Source: Gentiana macrophylla (taxonomy: Eukaryota > Streptophyta > Magnoliopsida > Gentianales > Gentianaceae). From it: 64,000 nt of DNA. Below are positions 11,801 to 23,656 of the stretch, piece after piece; within the stretch, counting starts at the first letter, position 1, and each line of letters opens with the position of its first letter. The notes under the pieces are model-generated. The model did no database searches. It worked only from the letters and a program-made list of their open reading frames with translations, and was not told the DNA's origin. The position numbers were made by a program, and so were the translations under genes. Location: positions 77,299,599 to 77,363,598 of the forward strand of contig CM047806.1 of the NCBI GenBank assembly GCA_026214975.1. The letters are read 5' to 3'.

Positions 11801-13026
11801 AACAGTGACAGAGTGATGGATATAAATGAACAGGCGCCACATCAGGGATGGGTTAATGATATCCGGGCATACATCGAATCAGGCTGGTTACCACTGGATA
11901 AAAATGAGGCTCGTACACTTCAAAAAAGAGCGGCCAGATACACCGTCTTGGACAACATCCTCTATAGAAGATCCATTGCGAAACCTTTACTCAGATATGT
12001 CGACAAGGAAGAAAGCAAGAAAATTCTGACAGAATTGCATCAGGGAGCATGCGGCGGGCACCCCGCCAGCCGGTCACTAGCTCAAAAGGTCATATTCGCG
12101 GGATATTATTGGCCAAAAATTCTAAGAGACACTGAGACTTTGGTTTGAACATGCCCAGCATGCCAAAAATTCGGAGATATACCACGGTTGCCATCTGTAG
12201 AGCAGAGTATTTTCATAACAGCGTGCCTGTTTGATATGTGGGGTTTAGATCTTATTGGTCCATTTTCTAAGGGGAATAGGTAATTGCACCCTCATTATAG
12301 TAGCAGTAGATTACTTCACCAAGTGGATCGAGGCCAAACCATTGCCAAAGATAGGAGCTAAAAATGCGGCACGACCAAATATGGACAAGATTTGGCATTC
12401 CCAGATCAGTGGTGTCCGATAAAGGACAACAATTCAGAAAGGAGTTCTCAACATTCTGTAGAGATTACAACATGAAACACTGGTAGTCATCAGTAGCCTA
12501 CCCCCAAGGGAATGGTCAAGCAGAGGCAAGAAACAAACAGATAATCAAGATGCTCAAGAAAAGCATGAGCGATTGTGCCAAGCCCGGAGGATGGGTTGAT
12601 GAACTCCCCGCCATACTGTGGTCACTCCGTACCATGGTGAAAACCCCAACAGGTCAAACTCCTTTTGTGCTCACATATGGCGCTGAGGCCATGACCCCCA
12701 TCGAGATGGCACTACCAAATATCTGGGTCGCAAGGTCTACCCTTGAGGATAACGAAATGAACAGAAAAGTTGAATTAGATCTGGAAGAAGAAAAAAGGAT
12801 AGCAACTTATCATAGGCTAAGAGGCTCCAGTTTTTATAAGCAGATCGTGAAGCGGCTACATGACAAGAAGGTCTGTGGTCACTATCTCAAAGTAGGAGAT
12901 TTTGTGCTCCGAAATAGAAAGGCCACAGGCCTAAAACCCAACAGAGGCAAGCTGACAGCAAATTGGGAAGGCCCATACCAGATCTCAAGAGAGGTCAAAA
13001 AGGGAACATACGTGATAAAAATGTAG
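11801..13026 (+). pseudogene. Element T integrase
   Basis: The zinc-binding H2C2 region is visible at 12030-12170 (ELHQGACGGHP ... CPACQKF). The catalytic core starts FDMWGLDLIGP (12229-12261) and then breaks into stops and frame changes between 12280 and 12550. From 12550 an open frame carries AILWSLRTMVKTPTGQTPF and the C-terminal domain ending WEGPYQISREVKKGTYVIKM at 13023. The catalytic Asp-Asp-Glu triad lies in the broken part, so this integrase is dead. Confidence 0.88.
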
Positions 13027-13090
13027 AGGGCTACAAGCTCAACCGTCCGTGGCACGCGGATAACCTGAAAAAATATTATATGTAGTAAAG

Positions 13091-13370
13091 CAGGCATACA
13101 CGTGACCTCGTTTACGACGTGCGCAAGATAATAATTTTTTTTTGTCTATTTTGCGGTTATGGCTCTTCATTTCAATGTTGACGACATTAATGAACGTGCT
13201 TTTTGGTTTTACTTTGTGTAAACATGAAATAAATCATGCGGGTATGCACGCAACCACGTTTACGACGTGCACAAGATAATATTTTGTCTATTTTTGGGTT
13301 ATGGATCTTCATTTCAATGTTGACGATATTAATGAATACGCTTTCTTGATTTATTATAAAATAAAGCTAG
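13091..13370. repeat. Two tandem ~140-bp units after element T pol
   Basis: Unit 1 (about 13091-13238) and unit 2 (about 13239-13370) share CACG..CGTTTACGACGTGC, AAGATAATA, TTTTGTCTATTTT and ATCTTCATTTCAATGTTGACG-like words. They lie between the end of integrase and the convergent antisense ORF, so they may form the shared 3' ends of both transcription units. Confidence 0.8.
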
Positions 13371-13464
13371 ATAAACAAAAGAGCAATCTCTGGTATGATG
13401 TATTCTCCCAATCTCAAATTATTTTATTCACTTCACAAAAAAAATGAAAGAGAGAAGAAGGGCC

Positions 13465-13965
13465 CTAATGGTGCTTGGCATTCAGACGCACCATTTGGTC
13501 TTTGGGCATAAGGGTCATCCCGAACGTAGTGGAGCAAAGACTTGAGATAAGCCAAGCAAACGGCATCAGGTGGTTGGGCTTCATCTGCCTGGCAAATTTG
13601 ACGGCCTCACGATGGATAATAAGACCCCAGTCAATAATAACGTTCGGAGACATAATGGCGTTCATAAGAATGACCTCTTCATCCGTTACTAGCTTGGGAT
13701 AATTTGTAGGGATAGCTCGGTTGTTGATAAACTGTTTCCACTCCCGGTATCAAGGACATAGCCCAGAAATGGCGGCAATATGAACGGGATCTTCATCTTG
13801 CTCTGGAAAAACGGCCGAGTATGCATCATACCGATGAGCGAGATACGACCTTTCCTTATCAAAGTCCCAGGCCCTTTTAAAATTTAGGGCGGGTCAAAGG
13901 AAGGAAGCTGTAGAAACTCATTTATGTCCGCATGGCATAAAACTCGCGAACCAAGGTAAGATTAC
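13465..13965 (-). pseudogene. Element T antisense extra ORF, copy 1, C-terminal part
   Basis: The minus-strand translation reads LTLVREFYAM at the upstream edge, then INEFLQLPSFDP, then DEEVILMNAIMSPNVIIDWG, and ends AFAWLISSLC-like with a stop at 13465. The same landmarks occur in copy 2 (28578-29279). The gene is cut after 13965 by element B; its N-terminal part resumes at 27753. Stops and one internal deletion near the REFY motif are seen. The domain resembles the plant family described as 'putative plant transposon protein'; its biochemical role is not established. It overlaps no gag-pol and is read towards pol. Confidence 0.8.
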
Positions 13966-15698
13966 TGTTGGTCCCTTGAAAAGGCTTTGGTTAAGTTTAG
14001 AGGGAGGGGGTGAATAAACTTAACACTTAAAACTTTTTGGTGCTAACAAACTCAAGAACTTCAACCCAATTTCACTTGATACTTCATGAGTCTGGTGACA
14101 ATCGATAGTCTATTTATCGCTTAGTTTACTGAATTTGTACAGCGGATTAAACCAAAAATTAAGCCTTGTTACTTGATGTTAAATATGATACTAAGTATTA
14201 GATACTCAGTAGTGTATGTGTGTGAAATTAGTTGCTAGATTCAGTAGGTTGATGTGCAAGATATACTAAATGCCGAATGTAAATGCAGAAAGTAAGTAGG
14301 CAGATTTTATAGTGGTTCCAGATGGTGTAATCATGTCAGTCCACTCTTCTCCTGTGATGTTGGAGGTAATTCACTAGAGATCTTTCAGTTAGCTGTTACA
14401 AAAATCCCTAATTTGCTTGTCCTTCACCAATAACTATGGCTTCACAAACTGAACACTTGGAACATGTAGGATTGTTGCTCCAAAGTCTTCCACTGGTCAT
14501 TGAAGGGTAGGATTGCCTCTTCACCAGCTCCACCACAAACAACAGTCTTTCACACCCCAAAGATACTTCACTGTCTTCAGTAGATTCTTAAGAAAGAAAG
14601 TTTGAATCAAGTAAGTGATTCAGCTTTCAGCAGCTTGATTAGGATGATATGATCAGCAACTTGATGTCTTCAAATGTGTAAACTTGATGCAGCTTGAATG
14701 CAGAATACACTTGAAGAGATTTTCTGGATTAGTAGATTAAAGCTCAGTAGGGTCAGCAGGGTGTATTTCTTGATCAGAAATTTAAGCTCAGGATTATCTG
14801 TATTTTTCTCTTGATGTTCATCACTTGTATCTGAATTAGGAGTCCTCTATTTATAGGTAGGAATCCTTGTGACTTATGTTTGAAATTCAAACATAGCCGT
14901 TTCAGATTTTGTCCCATTTGACTTGCCTTCTGTCACTATTCATAGGACTGACACTGTCAGAATGCTTTTTGATAGTGTGCAGTCTGTCCACCCTTTTACT
15001 TGTATCCATTGGATAATCCTCTGAATCTTTCCAACGTCCATTTGATCTTAACCATTGATTTGTTTGATAAAATCAGAGGTTGTTAGCTGTCCCTTTCTTG
15101 TTTTCTTCCAATGTAACCTTTGATTAAATCGAAATATGTGTCCAGCAGGTTCCTGAGAACATAAGTCTGCTGATATACACATCAGTAAGCTTATCCTTAT
15201 TATGATGTGTTTAAAAACACTTCAGCTTACTTTCTTTCATCTTCCTTTTACTTTCTTTCATCTTCCTTTTATTTATGAAGTTAGATTACACCTTTTTGCA
15301 TATAACTAAGTTCCAATCACCACTTAAATTATAGAACTTAGACCTTGTACACAAGGTATATGTAATCAGTTTAGGACATCACAGACTTCCTTAAATTCTG
15401 ATTCCATATCCTTGAATTTAATTACTAAGTTCGCTCCCTTAGCCTTCAATAACTGAGTTTGAGCCCTCAGCCTTCAGTCTTCAGCAGTTTCCCGATTAGT
15501 CTACTGACACAGCTACCCTACTAATCTAGACTAGTCTGCTGATGTAAGTCAGCTTACCTTTTACAGTGCTTGTTTGATCAAACCTATACAAATATCAAAC
15601 TCTAATAAACCTATACATTTGATCTAGACATCTTTTTGCCTTTGCTCTATAACAGCTAGTCTGGCACTCATCACTAAAACATAAAAATAAGTCCAACA
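13966..15698 (-). mobile_element. Element B 3' LTR
   Basis: This is a 1733-bp direct repeat of 26060-27752 with many single substitutions and short indels, including a duplicated TTTCATCTTCC block near 15235-15265. A minus-strand TATA box (TATAAATA) lies at 14848-14855. The LTR is rich in CTGCTGA/TCAGCAG words. Confidence 0.95.
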
Positions 15699-15714
15699 AT
15701 TTCCTCCTTTTTGG
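15699..15714 (-). other. Element B polypurine tract
   Basis: Read on the minus strand, AAAAAGGAGGAAAT precedes the 3' LTR start and follows GGCATCATCACC. Elements C (37992-38006) and F (51381-51394) have the same arrangement. Confidence 0.85.
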
Positions 15715-15860
15715 TGATGATGCCAAATACCCTCCTTACAGCAAAGCAAAAATATTAAAAACAAAAACATAACAAACTTTGTCATATCTCATTATAATCA
15801 GTTGTTCAAATTATTACAGACTAGATACAACAAATGATAAAATAGGTAAAGTATGCTGAT

Positions 15861-18800
15861 CTAATGTCTTCTTTCTCTTTCTTCCCTTGCCTTTTCTGCT
15901 TTTTCTTGATAGATTCTTATCTCTCTGGTCATTTCTATCATCCAGTCATTTTCAATCAGAGAGAAATCAATATGAGGATTTACTTGTTTCCACCAATGCC
16001 ATGCTTCAGGTAGAGTAAGATTTATCTGATGTACCCTGAAGCCTAACCTCATGTAAAATTCCTTGAATTCATTCAGTGAATCCTTTGCATTTGTGGCAGG
16101 TAAACTTCTTCCACCTCTACCACCTCTTCCACCTCTTTGTGTGGCCCTCATGGTTTTAACTCTTGCTTCCCAAAATTTTAAGCCCAAAAAGGAGTTCAAA
16201 CCTTCATGAAAACCTTTATCATGATAAGGTCTCCTCTTATTATAGTAAACCTTCTTATATTCTTTGAGAAGATAATCAGTAAGTGGAAGTCTGCCAGGTG
16301 CAGGCTCTTTGAATGCATTGGTGTCATCTTCCCATCTTTTCTTAGAAAAAATCCTAGCAGCCTCTTTTGCTACTGATGTTTGGCTCTCTTCCCCCTTATT
16401 CACATCATCAACAAAACGGGACAGCAGGCCATGGACACTCTCTTGTGTGAGCACTAGGTTGTTCAGTTGACCTTCCATAATTTCAGTCCTAGTGTCAACA
16501 GCTGTGATCCTTCCTTGCATTGTTTGCTCCAGTAGATTTATCCTCTCTTTAATTCTAGGATCTAGTACAGCAGGTTGCAGTGTTCCAGCAGATTCAGCCA
16601 TAACAGGCTTAGGTGTTTCAGCAAGCTTATCAAGTTTCTGGTGAATGGATGCAAATTGGTCTTTCAGAAACTTGTCCTTCAGTGAATTTCCTTGTCTGAT
16701 CCCCTTCACATCTTGAGCAAGGTCAGCAAGAGCATATTGAGTGGAGGTTATATTGGAAGCAACAGTTTATGTGGTCCTCCCTCTATTCTCCACTAAATTC
16801 AACAAATCTTCAAATCTCTGCTCTTGCCTATCAAGTTGAGTTCTTAAGTTTGAAATGTCATTTCTGACAGTCCTCAACTCATTCAAAACCTCTGCTGGTA
16901 CTTCACCAGCCATATGTCCAGCAGCTCCCTCAGCAGGCTCTTCAACATTATACTGTGCCAACAATCTGCTGACAACCATGGCTCTACTCATGTCCCTTCC
17001 AGCAGGAGCAGGTCCTTCCTCAACCATAGCACCAACAATGTCCTCCATTATTGGATCTTGTGCAGGTTCTTCAAAAATAGGTACAAATGCCTGTTGTGGT
17101 TCATCAGCAACATGTTCTTCCTCAGGCATTTGAAATTCCTCATCACTATAGTCATAGTCTAGCAGCTGCTCATCCTCATTAACAACAGCAGTGTGCTGAC
17201 CATCTTTCCCTACAGTGGCCTTGGCTCCAGTAGGTTCCACTACAGCAGCCTATTCAACAACAACAGCAGGGGTTTCCTCCAAACCCATAGATAGTTCCAG
17301 CCTATGTCCAGGTGCTGTTTGAACCTCAGCAGCCTGAACCTCCTCGATCATCAGTGGGTATCCTTAAAATCCCATAACCATATCCAATCTTTGTGCTATC
17401 ACTGTTTGTTCCTCAGTGATCAGCACCTTTTGTACAAGGATTGCAGGGAATTCAGCCCTATTTTCTTCTTGAAATCCTTCAGCACTGGCAATCCTTCTCA
17501 GTGTATTTGCAGCTTTTGATAAGGTTCCTTCAGTGTCAATCCAGTCTTGATATTGAATTGAACCCTCATAATTGACATCTGGTTCACTATGATTAGTAAC
17601 CCTCTCATCATCCAAATCCACATCCTGTTGATCTTCTGGTTGTTCAACCGGTTCAGCAACAAATGAGGCATCAGATTCACCAACCAATCTATTTTTACCA
17701 AGGTTTATACCCTCATTTATTAGTGCCTCCAAGTCATCCATGGTCAGATCCTCTAGACCTTCATTCATTTCTTCAGTTTGTTGCCTCTCAGTAGACTGTC
17801 CAGCATCAGTAGACTGCTCCACTCTTGGTTCAATTATCATGGCAGTTCCACTAGTTCCTCCTGGACCAGAGGGATAATTACCTCCAGAATCAGATGATGA
17901 TGAGTCATCATTATCATCTCTTGGATCCCTGAATTTGATACCCTCCTCCTTCTGTTGTTCATCAAAAAGATCCATCAGTCTTGATTGCAGTAAAGAGGTA
18001 TCAACCAGTTCCAACAAATTTTCTACTCCCAACTTATCAAAAGCCCATTCCTCAATGTGTATCATTTGTTGTGCAGCTGGCTTTTGTCTTTTGTAGAATC
18101 CAAACTTCCACTGAAAATAATCAGCTATTTGCTGAAGTTTTAGATCAACAAACTCATCTTTCTTCTTCTTCTCATGTCTTTCAAAAGGCATGGTTGGCTT
18201 CCTAGGAGCAGTTTGTTCACTCTGCTGACCTCCAAAGGTCCCAACTAGCAGAGTCAGAGTTTCTTCAACAGATGCCTCTAGGTCAGTAGGTTGCTCAGGT
18301 TGTATGTTTGTTTTTACTACCTCCATATGTACTACACTTTGTTCCCCCTGACTTATATGCTCATCAGCAGGGTTAGCAACAGATTGCTCTTCCCCCTGAA
18401 CTATTGCAGGACTTGCAGGGTCTTGTACCAACTTTTCCACTTCCACAGCAGGTGCAGATTAAGTAGTCTGCTGTGGCTCTTCAACAAGTTGCTCAACAAC
18501 AACTTGTGCAGTTTCAGTAGGCTCAGCAGCCTTTACTGAGGAGGATTCAACAACTTCAACAGCAGGCTCAGTTTCAGCAGTCTACTGTGATAATTCAGTA
18601 GGTTGCTGATCAGTAACCTCTACTACCTCAGTAGGCTTAATAGTTTTTAGGGGCTCAGCTTCAATAGCTTCTTCTACTTCTTCCTCCCTCTGAGCCTCCA
18701 GAATCCTTAACTGCTTCCCTTTGCCATGTTTCTTCTTTTTGACAATTTCTTTCATTCTCTTGGAAAGATCTTCCTTTTCAATTTCAGTAGCTTTCCTCTT

Positions 18801-19844
18801 TCTAATGGCTTCTTTCTGTTGCTCCTTCAAAATTTCAGCAACAGACTTCTTTGTAGCAACTACAGCAGGTTCAGTGACCTCAACCTCTACTGGTCCCTCG
18901 GTAGACTCAGCAGTCTCTACTGTTTGCTTCCTTGTGTTTCTAGGCTTTAAAAATTCAGTTATTTTTCTTGTGTCAGCAACCTTTCTCTTCTCAGTAGCCT
19001 TCTTTGGTGCAGCAGGCTTAACAACTTTCTTAACCTGCTCACCACCAGCAGCATCATCTCCACCATTACTATCACTATCATTGGCCTCATCATCTACATC
19101 TTCATCATCATCTAGACCTGGGATATGAGTAGCAACTTCTGACTTGAATATGGATTTGTTAATCTTTTCAGATAAAACATCAGGTATCTGAAGGTGATTT
19201 AGCAAGGTCTAAATCATTAACCTAAGGGCTTGACCTTGGATTTTACTTGTACCATCTCTATCTTCAATACACACATTTTTCATGTAGTGTATAAAGAATC
19301 CAGCCCAATCAAACTTCATACTTCTGCAGATGATGATCAACAGGTCTATTTTAGGTCCAGACAGTGTATCTAGACTTCCAACAAATCCCAAAATGGTTTT
19401 GTCTATCAATTTGCTCAGCAGGTTGTATTCTTGACCAATATATTTCACATTAATGCCAAGATTTCAGGCAATTGTATCATCTATCTTTATTGAATCTACA
19501 AACCGCATTCTTGGTAGATTCATTGCTTCTAGATTGGTGGGTGCATTGTTTCCAGGTGCAAATTTAAATGCCTCCCTCAGTAGGTCTGAAGATACTTCAA
19601 TCTCTCTTCCATTAACAGTTGTAGTGAAGGCCTCTCTACCTTCATGTATGACAATGTTTTTCCAGAATTCCAACACATTGACATAAGAGATTCTGTCCAA
19701 TCTTCTGTTGATAACACTTTCTAACCCAGCAAACCATCTTATTCTTCTTCCAATATTAATGGCTAACTCAGTAGAGTTACAGTCAGTAACATATCCTCTA
19801 ACACTTTGACTGGTGCCAATATGAACCTTATCCTTCTTTGCCAT
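15861..19844 (-). pseudogene. Element B extra ORF (ORF3) between pol and 3' LTR
   Basis: The ATG at 19844 opens a single frame of 1,327 codons to 15861 with no frameshift, broken only by seven in-frame stops (19464, 19209, 18582, 18459, 17364, 17250, 16767). Residues about 25-210 form a globular domain (IGRRIRWFAGLE, LLREAF, YNLLSKL, KFDWAGFFIHY) related to that of element T's antisense ORF. There follow a basic Lys/Glu-rich coiled-coil stretch, a long acidic Glu/Gln/Pro-rich region with a second conserved island (YFQWKFGFYKRQKP), an RGGRGGRGGR motif and a charged helical C-terminus ending EERERRH. SIRE relatives often have an 'env-like' ORF here, but I see no convincing signal peptide or membrane segment. 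Function unknown. Confidence 0.85.
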
Positions 19845-19951
19845 TGTAGTAAGAAAAAGATGAAGAAGATAGCTCTCAAATCTGTGTTCACACAGTGTAT
19901 ATGCAGAGAAAATTAATCTGAGTTTTGAAACTTACTTCTGTGTATAGGCCT

Positions 19952-20043
19952 GTATATATAGACAGATGTAGTTGTAACTGTCAGAGCACGTACAGTGGTA
20001 TTTAACCATGATTAAATTTGAGTGAATGCTGTCTTGACACGTG
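19952..20043 (-). promoter_or_regulatory. Putative internal promoter of element B ORF3
   Basis: On the minus strand a CACGTG box in CCACGTGTCA (20038-20043) is followed about 80 bp later by TATATATACA (19952-19960), about 110 bp before the ORF3 ATG at 19844. The same order recurs in elements C and F. This suggests ORF3 is transcribed on its own rather than only from the LTR. Confidence 0.6.
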
Positions 20044-20497
20044 GCCCATTACTTTCCCATAATGTTTTGTAACCGTCAGATCGTGTAACTACGGTTATAA
20101 GGATTGAATAAATATCCCGCCATTTACTTTTTGACTTTTGTAAGTTTGACAGTGTAACGTTTCCTTCAGCAGCCTTGTCATCAGTAGACTTGGCTCAGCA
20201 GTCTGCTGACAAAATGTCTCAGCAGCCTGCTGATAGAGTCATTCTGCTGATGTCTAATTCCTTTTGTATTGTCCAACTGATAATACAAGATGAAGTTTAA
20301 TACCAATGACTGATCTATCAAGTGAGCTCACCCAATGACAAAGACAAATCCCCTTGGCAACCTCATTTGCTCAATTGTCCAATCATAAGTACATGGAATT
20401 GTTGATACCAATGACTAATATGCTAAGTGAGCTCACCCAACATAGCAAAGACTAATCCCCTTGGTGAATTCCAGTACACTGCGGATACAATAGAATG

Positions 20498-23400
20498 TCA
20501 GTCAACTTTTATAATTCCAAGTTCAGTCCTTAGTTTAGCAAATCTTTCACTATCTAATGGTTTAGTGAAAATATCAGCAAGTTGATCTTCAGTAGGGATA
20601 TGAAGAACCACCACATCTTTCTTTTCAACATGATCTCTTATAAAATGATGTCTCACATCAATATGCTTGGTTCTTGAGTGCAAAACAGGATTTCTGTGAT
20701 TGCAATTGCACTTGTGTTATCAAACATAATTGGAATTTCACTTTCTTCAATTCCAGAATCCCTTAATTGTTGTCTTAGCCACAGTATTTGTGCACAACAA
20801 CTTCCAGCAGCAATGTATTCAGCTTTAGGAGTGGAAGTTGATATAGAATTTTGTTTCTTGCTAAACCAGGAAACCAGTCTATTTCCCATTAACCGATAGG
20901 TTCCTGTGGTGCTTTTTCTATCAATCTTGCATCCAGCATAATCAGAATCTGAATAGGATATAACTTTGAAGCTTCCATCTTTTGAATTCCATATCCCTAC
21001 TCCCAAGGTCTCTTTTAGATACTTGAGAACTCTTTTGACTGCACCTAAATTACTTTCTTTAGGTTTTGACTGAAATCTAGCACAAACACCTACAACAAAG
21101 GATATATCAGGTCTGCTGGCAGTAAGGCACAGCAGACTGCCTATCATCCTTCTGTATAAGGTCTGATCAACATCTTTGCCTTCTTTATCTTCATCCAATC
21201 TGATATTTGTACTCATAGGAGTAGATACCTTGGTGCTGTTTTCCATACCAAATTTCTTCAGCAACTCCTTGGTATACTTGGATTGATGAATGAAGATTCC
21301 ATCTTTCATCTGTTTGACTTGCAATCCCAAAAAATAGTTCATTTCTCCCATCATACTCAATTGGAATTTACTTTTCATTAGATTTGCAAACTTCTCACAT
21401 AGCAATTCATTTTCAGAACCAAAGATTATGTCATCAACATAAATCTATACCAGTAGGGTGCTGTTCCCTTCATTGATTCTGAAAAGTGTCTTGTCAATGG
21501 TGCCTTTTGTAAAACCATTGTCCACCAAGAATTGAGATAAAGTCTCATACCATGCTCTTGGTGTTTGTTTCAACCCATATAGTGCTTTGTTGAGTCTATA
21601 CACTTTATCTTCTTGATCTTTAACTTCAAATCCAGGAGGTTGCTGAACAAAGACTTCCTCTTCCAGAATTCCATTCAAAAATGCACTTTTGACATCCATT
21701 TGATATACTTTGAAGTTTTTATAAGCAGCATGTGCCAAGAATAATCTGATAGCTTCCAATCTTGCAACAGGTGCATATGTTTCATCAAAATCTATTCCTT
21801 CTGCTTGAGAATAGTCTTTTGCCACTAGTCTAGCCTTGTTCCTCACAATGGTACCAGATTCATCAAGTTTGTTTCTGTATACCCATTTAGTGCCAATTAT
21901 ATTTGCATGACTAGGCCTTTCCACTAATGTCCAGACTTGATTTCTTTCAAATTCATTTAACTCTTTTTGCATAGCAATTATCCAATCTGGATCTGAAATT
22001 GCTTTTTCAACAACTTTAGGTTCCATTTGAGATAGGAAACATGTAAACATTGCTTCTAACTGTCTTCTAGTCCTTACACCTTGTTGTATATTGCCAATAA
22101 CTTGTTCAGCAGGGTGATCTCTTAACCATTGTGGATTTTGGTTAGATTGATTATCAGGAACCTCATCTTCAGTAGGGTCTGATGTTTCTTCAACAGGGGG
22201 TTCAGCAGATCCTTGAACTGCCTCAGTTGTTGCATCAGTAGTATTATCAGTAGGGTGTTCAGCAGGGGCAGAATCAGAAACCTTTAAGTCATTAAACATC
22301 TCTAAAACTTCAACACAATCTGGATCAGTGACTTGTGGATTCTCAGCAGGTTCACAAGCTTCATCTTCCATACCAGTGAACTTAGTTTCATCAAACACAA
22401 CATGGATTGTTTCTTCATGTTTTAGTGACCTTTTGTTTAGTACCCTGAATGCCTTGCTGACTGAAAAATATCCCAAGAAAATTCCTTCATCTGATTTTGG
22501 TTGGAATGTCTTCAATTGTTCCTTATGATTTAAGATAAAACATTTGCTTCCAAATGGATGGAAATAAGATATATTAGGTTTCCTTCCATTCCAAGTTTCA
22601 TAAGGTGTCTTCAGCAGCTTCTTGTTCACTGAGGTTCTCTTTTGTGTATAGCATGCTGTATTGACTGCTTCAGCCCAATATCTTTCAGGTAGCAATGCTT
22701 CACAAATAATAGTCCTTCCTGCTTCTTTTAGAGTTCTGTTTCTTCTTTCAGCAACCCCATTTTGCTGAGGTGTACCAGCAGCAGCAAGTTGATGTAGTAC
22801 ACCATTCTGTTCACAATATTCTCTTATAACTTTATTGAGAAACTCAGTACCCTTGTCTGATCTTATCTTTACTACTGTCAAACTTTTCTCATTCTGTAAT
22901 CTCTTCAAAAGTTCAGTCATCTTTTGAAGTGTTTCACTTTTCTTGTTCATAAATATCACCCAAGTGTATCTTGAATAATCATCCACAACTACCAAGGTGT
23001 ACTTCTTTCATGTTATACTTATTGGTGTAACTGGTCCAAATAGATCCATGTGCATCAGCTCCAAAACTCTTTTAGTTGATTGCTTAGTTTTTGACTTGAA
23101 GCTTGATTTTGTTTGTTTACCTTGATGACAGGCATCACATATAGCATCATTTTTGAATGTGATCACAGGTAAACCAATCACCAGTTTCTTCTTCACCAAA
23201 AGATTGATATCATCAAAATTTAGATGATTCAACTTCTTATGCCATTACCAGTTAAGTTCTGACTTGGTATGCACAATCAGGCATGTCTCTGGAACAGCAG
23301 TAGACCAATCCACAACATACATTTTTTGTTGTCTTCTTCCAGCCAACACAACTTGATCACCTCTTTCACTAATGACAATGCAAGTGTTTTGTCAAAAGTG

Positions 23401-23640
23401 ACCTTGTATCCCATGTCACAGAATTGTCCAGTGCTCAGTAGGTTGTAGTCCATTCCTTCCACATAAGCAACATTCCTGATTGTTAATCCATTTCTCACAA
23501 GTGTGCCATATCCTCTTGTGTATCCTGGAGTGTTCTTGTTGCCAAAATTCACCCTTTGGACCATCCTTTGCCACAAAATTTGACAAACAGTGCTTATTCT
23601 TTGTCATATGTCTGGAACATCCACTGTCAAAATACCAGAC
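20498..23640 (-). pseudogene. pol: Element B Pol: protease, integrase, reverse transcriptase, RNase H
   Basis: The order is copia. Protease begins VWYFDSGCSRHMT near 23635-23600 with the catalytic DSG. The pre-integrase zinc region includes MNHLNFDD and CDACHQGKQTKSSF (23232-23110). The integrase core starts [14 protein letters not shown] (22995) and contains [17 protein letters not shown]_2-type RT has [15 protein letters not shown] and YVDDIIFGS (21410-21440), followed by RNase H with DYAGCKIDRKSTTG (20910-20950) and the tail DQLADIFTKPLDSERF. Integrase to RNase H (22995-20653) is nearly one frame. Stops occur at about 23007 and 21445, with a frame change near 20690 and others in the protease. 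Confidence 0.93.
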
Positions 23641-23656
23641 ACCCTACAAAACAAAG

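Noticed and set aside
13091..13370. CRISPR-like or satellite array
   Set aside because: There are only two degenerate units of about 140 bp with no regular spacers, in a eukaryotic retrotransposon.
15861..19844. ORF3 as a retroviral-type envelope gene
   Set aside because: The position fits the 'env-like' label used for SIRE relatives, but I see no signal peptide, cleavage site or clear transmembrane segment, and the protein is mostly charged and acidic.
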